Origin: Symbiodinium natans
Lineage: Eukaryota; Sar; Dinophyceae; Suessiales; Symbiodiniaceae
Reading direction: 5' to 3'
Assembly: GCA_905221605.1 (NCBI GenBank)
Contig: CAJNDS010002068.1
Coordinates: 211,001-275,000, forward strand
DNA: 64,000 nt
Position 1 is the first letter of the stretch. Each line of letters opens with the position of its first letter. Shown piece by piece: positions 61,943 through 64,000 of this stretch. The notes beneath the pieces were generated by a model, which saw only the letters and a list, made by a program, of their open reading frames with translations, ran no database searches and had not been told where the DNA came from. Both the position numbers and the translations under genes were made by a program.

Positions 61943-62263
61943 TTAATTAATTTCTGCCATTATAGTTTTTAATTCCTGTTGTTTCTTTTTTAGTTCCTCT
62001 TTTGTTCTAAATGGCATCATCGGTCGCTCTAACTGTCTGTTAATATCATCAAGCTGACCCTGATAAATGCTCTTCTTTTGATGTTGCAACCAATCGTTTC
62101 TCAACCTTACATTTTTGCCTCTGTTCTCCGCTTCTTCAATTCTCATTTTGAGGTCTTCCATATATTTTTTACGACTGGCAACACCAACTGTCTCTTCTAA
62201 ATCATAGTATTGTTCTACTTGTGGTGCTTTACGAAATTCAGGTTTGTTCTTAAACATACTCAT
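61943..62263 (-). CDS. Coiled-coil viral protein
   Basis: 106 residues, nearly all charged helix (KKYMEDLKMRIEEAENRGKN; ELKKKQQELKTIMAEI) with a short N-terminal FRKAPQVEQYYDL segment. TCTAATATTATTAAT lies before the start. Likely oligomeric; function unknown. Confidence 0.6.
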   Translation of the reverse strand: MSMFKNKPEFRKAPQVEQYYDLEETVGVASRKKYMEDLKMRIEEAENRGKNVRLRNDWLQHQKKSIYQGQLDDINRQLERPMMPFRTKEELKKKQQELKTIMAEIN

Positions 62264-62299
62264 TATTAATAATATTAGATTATAAATATTATTAATAAT
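62262..62299. terminator. Perfect 15-bp hairpin 3' of the zinc-finger-like gene
   Basis: ATTATTAATAATATT (62262-62276) pairs with AATATTATTAATAAT (62285-62299), loop 8 nt. It touches the stop of the upstream gene and overlaps the promoter of the next one. Confidence 0.7.
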
Positions 62300-62889
62300 T
62301 AAAACATTTTAGATTTAAAGCCGTTGATTTTTTCAATATGTGCCTCTCTCTTTGCTCTTCTTATTTCAGCATAAGATGCTTCTAATAATTCTCGGGCAGT
62401 TAATTGACGTGGCGCTTCTTCCATTCTAACGGGTTTTGTTTTAGTTTTTACTTCAATTGGTTCGCTGTATTTTACTACTTCATTTTGCTGTTTAGGTTCG
62501 CGTATGCTACACAAAACTTCGTGTTCTTTAATTCTTGTAGGTGGAATTGTTTTTATTACTTGGTTTTCAATAGGTTTAACCGCTACTGTTCTTGCTTTTG
62601 GTTTTGGTTTAATTGGTTTATCCTCTGTTTTGCCGTTGCATTTATGGGAGTATCTTAATGTTTTTAGTGTCATCTCTGCTTGACATCCTTCACATTTAAC
62701 TTTTTTATTTTTCATCCTGTCTGTTTTGTTTTTAAACTGCTCGTCTTCTTTGGGCACTTCTTCTTTTTGGGTCTCTTTTGGTGTTTCTGCCTTAACCTCT
62801 TCTGGTTTTGGTTCTTCAACTTTTTCAGTTGCTACTTCATTATCATTTTTGGCGTCTTCTTCAATAACTGTTTCAAGTGCTTCACTCAT
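62299..62889 (-). CDS. Viral protein with CxxC...HxC zinc-finger-like motif
   Basis: 196 residues. After an acidic, Lys/Glu/Pro-rich N-terminal third, CEGCQAEMTLKTLRYSHKC (about residues 69-87) has four ligand-type residues in a C-x2-C-x12-H-x-C arrangement. The remainder is Pro/Lys/Val-rich and ends in a helical segment (ASYAEIRRAKREAHIEK). The motif suggests a small zinc-stabilised fold for protein or nucleic acid contact. The exact family is not recognised. Confidence 0.65.
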   Translation of the reverse strand: MSEALETVIEEDAKNDNEVATEKVEEPKPEEVKAETPKETQKEEVPKEDEQFKNKTDRMKNKKVKCEGCQAEMTLKTLRYSHKCNGKTEDKPIKPKPKARTVAVKPIENQVIKTIPPTRIKEHEVLCSIREPKQQNEVVKYSEPIEVKTKTKPVRMEEAPRQLTARELLEASYAEIRRAKREAHIEKINGFKSKMF

Positions 62890-62898
62890 ATATAATAT

Positions 62899-62941
62899 TC
62901 TATATTTTTTCTATTTTTTAAGTAAAAAGAAATAATATAGA
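62899..62941. terminator. Hairpin 3' of the minor capsid 3' part
   Basis: TCTATATT (62899-62906) pairs with AATATAGA (62934-62941), extended inward by a T-rich/A-rich stem with one mismatch. It lies directly after the TAG at 62947-62949. Confidence 0.6.
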
Positions 62942-62946
62942 CCTTT

Positions 62947-63270
62947 CTAACCCCTAAAAAATGTAAGAGTGAAGGATATATCCACCCCGTTTAAATTAAT
63001 AGTGTTGTTCCGATGGTCGCTAAGACGAATATTTAACCTACGAAGCATTTTACCGCTTACATCAATATAGTCTTCTGCACTTAATTCATTATCGTTTATT
63101 ATTCCGAGATAGGGAACATTAACGGGGACTTTCTTGACTATACTTGAATTACCTGCTACGGTTAGTTGGTTGTAGTTGCTGATTTCATTACAGTGTAAAT
63201 AAATATTTTTAACAGGTGTAAGGTCAATAAAATTTGTTGTGTAAGTTCTGGGATGGTTGTTCGCAACAAC
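62947..63270 (-). pseudogene. Minor capsid (penton) protein, 3' part
   Basis: The frame from about 63270 down to TAG at 62947 reads NNHPRTYTTNFIDLTPVKN, IYLHCNEISNYNQL, and ends INLNGVDISFTLTFF. These are the C-terminal blocks of PLV minor capsid proteins, in the expected order. It lacks any N-terminal half and has no start of its own; upstream the frame runs into telomere-like host DNA. The matching N-terminal part is at 53861-54415 on the other strand. Confidence 0.85.
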
Positions 63271-63305
63271 CCTAAAACCCTCAACTAAAAACCCTAACCC
63301 GAAAC
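63255..63305. other. Inversion breakpoint B with palindrome and inverted telomere-like repeat
   Basis: The viral sequence ends in a perfect palindrome, GGTTGTT-CGC-AACAACC (63255-63271). The 23 bp at 63283-63305 (containing ACTAAAAACCCTAACC) are the exact reverse complement of 54473-54495 at breakpoint A. Host-type DNA follows. Confidence 0.8.
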
Positions 63306-63660
63306 AAAAATCCCAACCCGAAACTAAAAACGCTCCCAGCCGTGCAGTGCTCGGTCTTGAAAAGGCCGGCAATGATGTGAACCTGGCGGGGGTGCTAAGT
63401 CGAGTTTGTTGGGACAGAGGTTAGGGTTGGGGTTAAGGGAATGGAGCGCCGGCACACAACTGCCGAAACTGCGCCCAAATCTGCTGGCATGTCGCACTGC
63501 TGGTCTCAAATCTGCTGGTGCATCGCTAGCGCCCTTTTTCTATTGGATGCTCTCCTGTCGTGCGTGCATGATAGTGCAGGACTCTAACACAAGGCATTGG
63601 TGACACAACGCTTCCGAACCTTGTTGCTCGGACTGACTGCTCTGAAGTCAGACCGCTTTT
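63306..63660. other. Host DNA right of the provirus, no gene recognised
   Basis: GC content rises to the host level. One decayed copy of the CAACCCGAAACTAAAAACG word lies at 63314-63332. Short open frames only. Confidence 0.4.
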
Positions 63661-63662
63661 CA

Positions 63663-64000
63663 TCAACGAAACCAACGTCTCTTCTTGACGAGCGGAGTGA
63701 TAAGGTCAATAATGCGGTTCGACTCGTTGCGGATCTCGGCCTGCAACTCCTCCTTCAAGCTCTGCTGGCTGTGGCGGAACTCGGCCTGCAGCTCGAGCAG
63801 GTTCTCCTTCAGCTCGGCCTTCGTTGTGAGCAGGTTCTCCTTCAGCTCGGCCTTCGTTGTGAGCAGGTTCTTCTCGACGTCCATGATGTTCTTCTGCGAA
63901 GTAGCCCAGGTGTTTGCCGCCAAAGTTACAAATGAGGTTGCGCCAGCAATGATTGCTCTCTCTTCGTTGGGGTCTAGATCGAACTGGCGTGGAATTCGAG
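63663..64000 (-). CDS. C-terminal part of a coiled-coil host protein (continues beyond the window)
   Basis: The minus frame is open from the window edge to a TGA near 63661. It reads FDLDPNEERAIIAGATSF near the edge, then a long heptad coiled coil with an 11-residue tandem duplication (LLTTKAELKEN twice, a 33-bp DNA repeat) and a basic end (LVKKRRWFR). GC-rich codon use is unlike the virus. Probably a structural or membrane-tethered coiled-coil protein; family unknown. Whether it is a single exon cannot be seen. Confidence 0.6.
   Translation of the reverse strand, partial: RIPRQFDLDPNEERAIIAGATSFVTLAANTWATSQKNIMDVEKNLLTTKAELKENLLTTKAELKENLLELQAEFRHSQQSLKEELQAEIRNESNRIIDLITPLVKKRRWFR

Larger units (their letters stand above)
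45081..63271. mobile_element. Integrated Polinton-like virus (PLV), internally rearranged
   Basis: An 18.2-kb AT-rich block with closely packed intron-free genes on both strands. It encodes a double-jelly-roll capsid protein, minor capsid protein, packaging ATPase, rve integrase, PolB-like/helicase protein, lipase, fibre and GIY-YIG nuclease. This is the PLV/Polinton gene complement. The left edge is near 45081 and the right edge at about 63271, where telomere-like host words begin. An internal boundary at 54417-54540 consists of non-viral sequence. No terminal inverted repeats or target duplications are visible, so the original ends may be lost. Confidence 0.92.

Noticed and set aside
45081-63271. 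Virophage (Lavidaviridae) rather than PLV
   Set aside because: The capsid protein start (WLDP block), the minor capsid type, the lipase and the replication fusion fit PLVs better, and no virophage-type cysteine protease was found. A profile search would settle it.

Overview
The window looks like nuclear DNA of a protist, most likely an alga. Interstitial copies of the plant-type telomere repeat (TTTAGGG/CCCTAAA) occur throughout the host part, together with many low-complexity arrays. Host genes appear to be cut into short exons. I cannot name the species; cryptophyte and dinoflagellate lineages would both fit this style of genome, but that is inference.

Host part, 1-45,080. From 1 to about 4,400 there are degenerate repeats and GA/CT arrays. 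From 4,300 to 30,400 and again from 37,000 to 44,500, telomere-type arrays of 20-240 bp alternate with stretches of about 80-700 bp, plus small fold-back (MITE-like) elements. Several arrays sit between open frames with GT...AG boundaries, and reading frames can be continued across them; my reading is that many of these arrays are intronic. From 30,970 to 35,490 lies a satellite block: about 1.1 kb of GT-rich hexanucleotides, a 42-bp repeat inside a duplicated ~540-bp unit, about 19 copies of a 95-bp GC-rich repeat, and two short arrays. The only long uninterrupted host gene is an alpha-solenoid (HEAT-like) protein at 38,128-39,948 on the minus strand. A coiled-coil protein enters from the right edge.

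Viral part, about 45,081-63,271. This AT-rich block is an integrated Polinton-like virus (PLV). On the left are a zinc-binding protein and small ORFs, an FtsK/HerA-type packaging ATPase, a trimeric fibre with a C-terminal S74 self-chaperone, a GIY-YIG nuclease, the double-jelly-roll major capsid protein, a class-3-type lipase and the first part of a minor capsid protein. On the right are a DDE (rve) integrase, a 1335-residue PolB-like/SF1 helicase/HNH-like fusion, several charged coiled-coil or disordered proteins sharing an RPTY motif, a CxxC zinc protein, and the last part of the minor capsid protein. The set covers integration, replication, packaging and capsid assembly.

The provirus is rearranged. 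The minor capsid gene is split: its 5' part runs rightwards into 54,416 and its 3' part runs leftwards from about 63,270. The 8.8 kb between them is therefore inverted, and a 23-bp telomere-like inverted repeat lies at both breakpoints. The 5' part also carries an in-frame stop. All other viral genes look intact. The viral genes use AT-rich promoters, often with TCTA 14-23 nt before the start codon, and ten perfect or near-perfect hairpins lie at or near gene ends, like the hairpin 3'-end signals of giant viruses.
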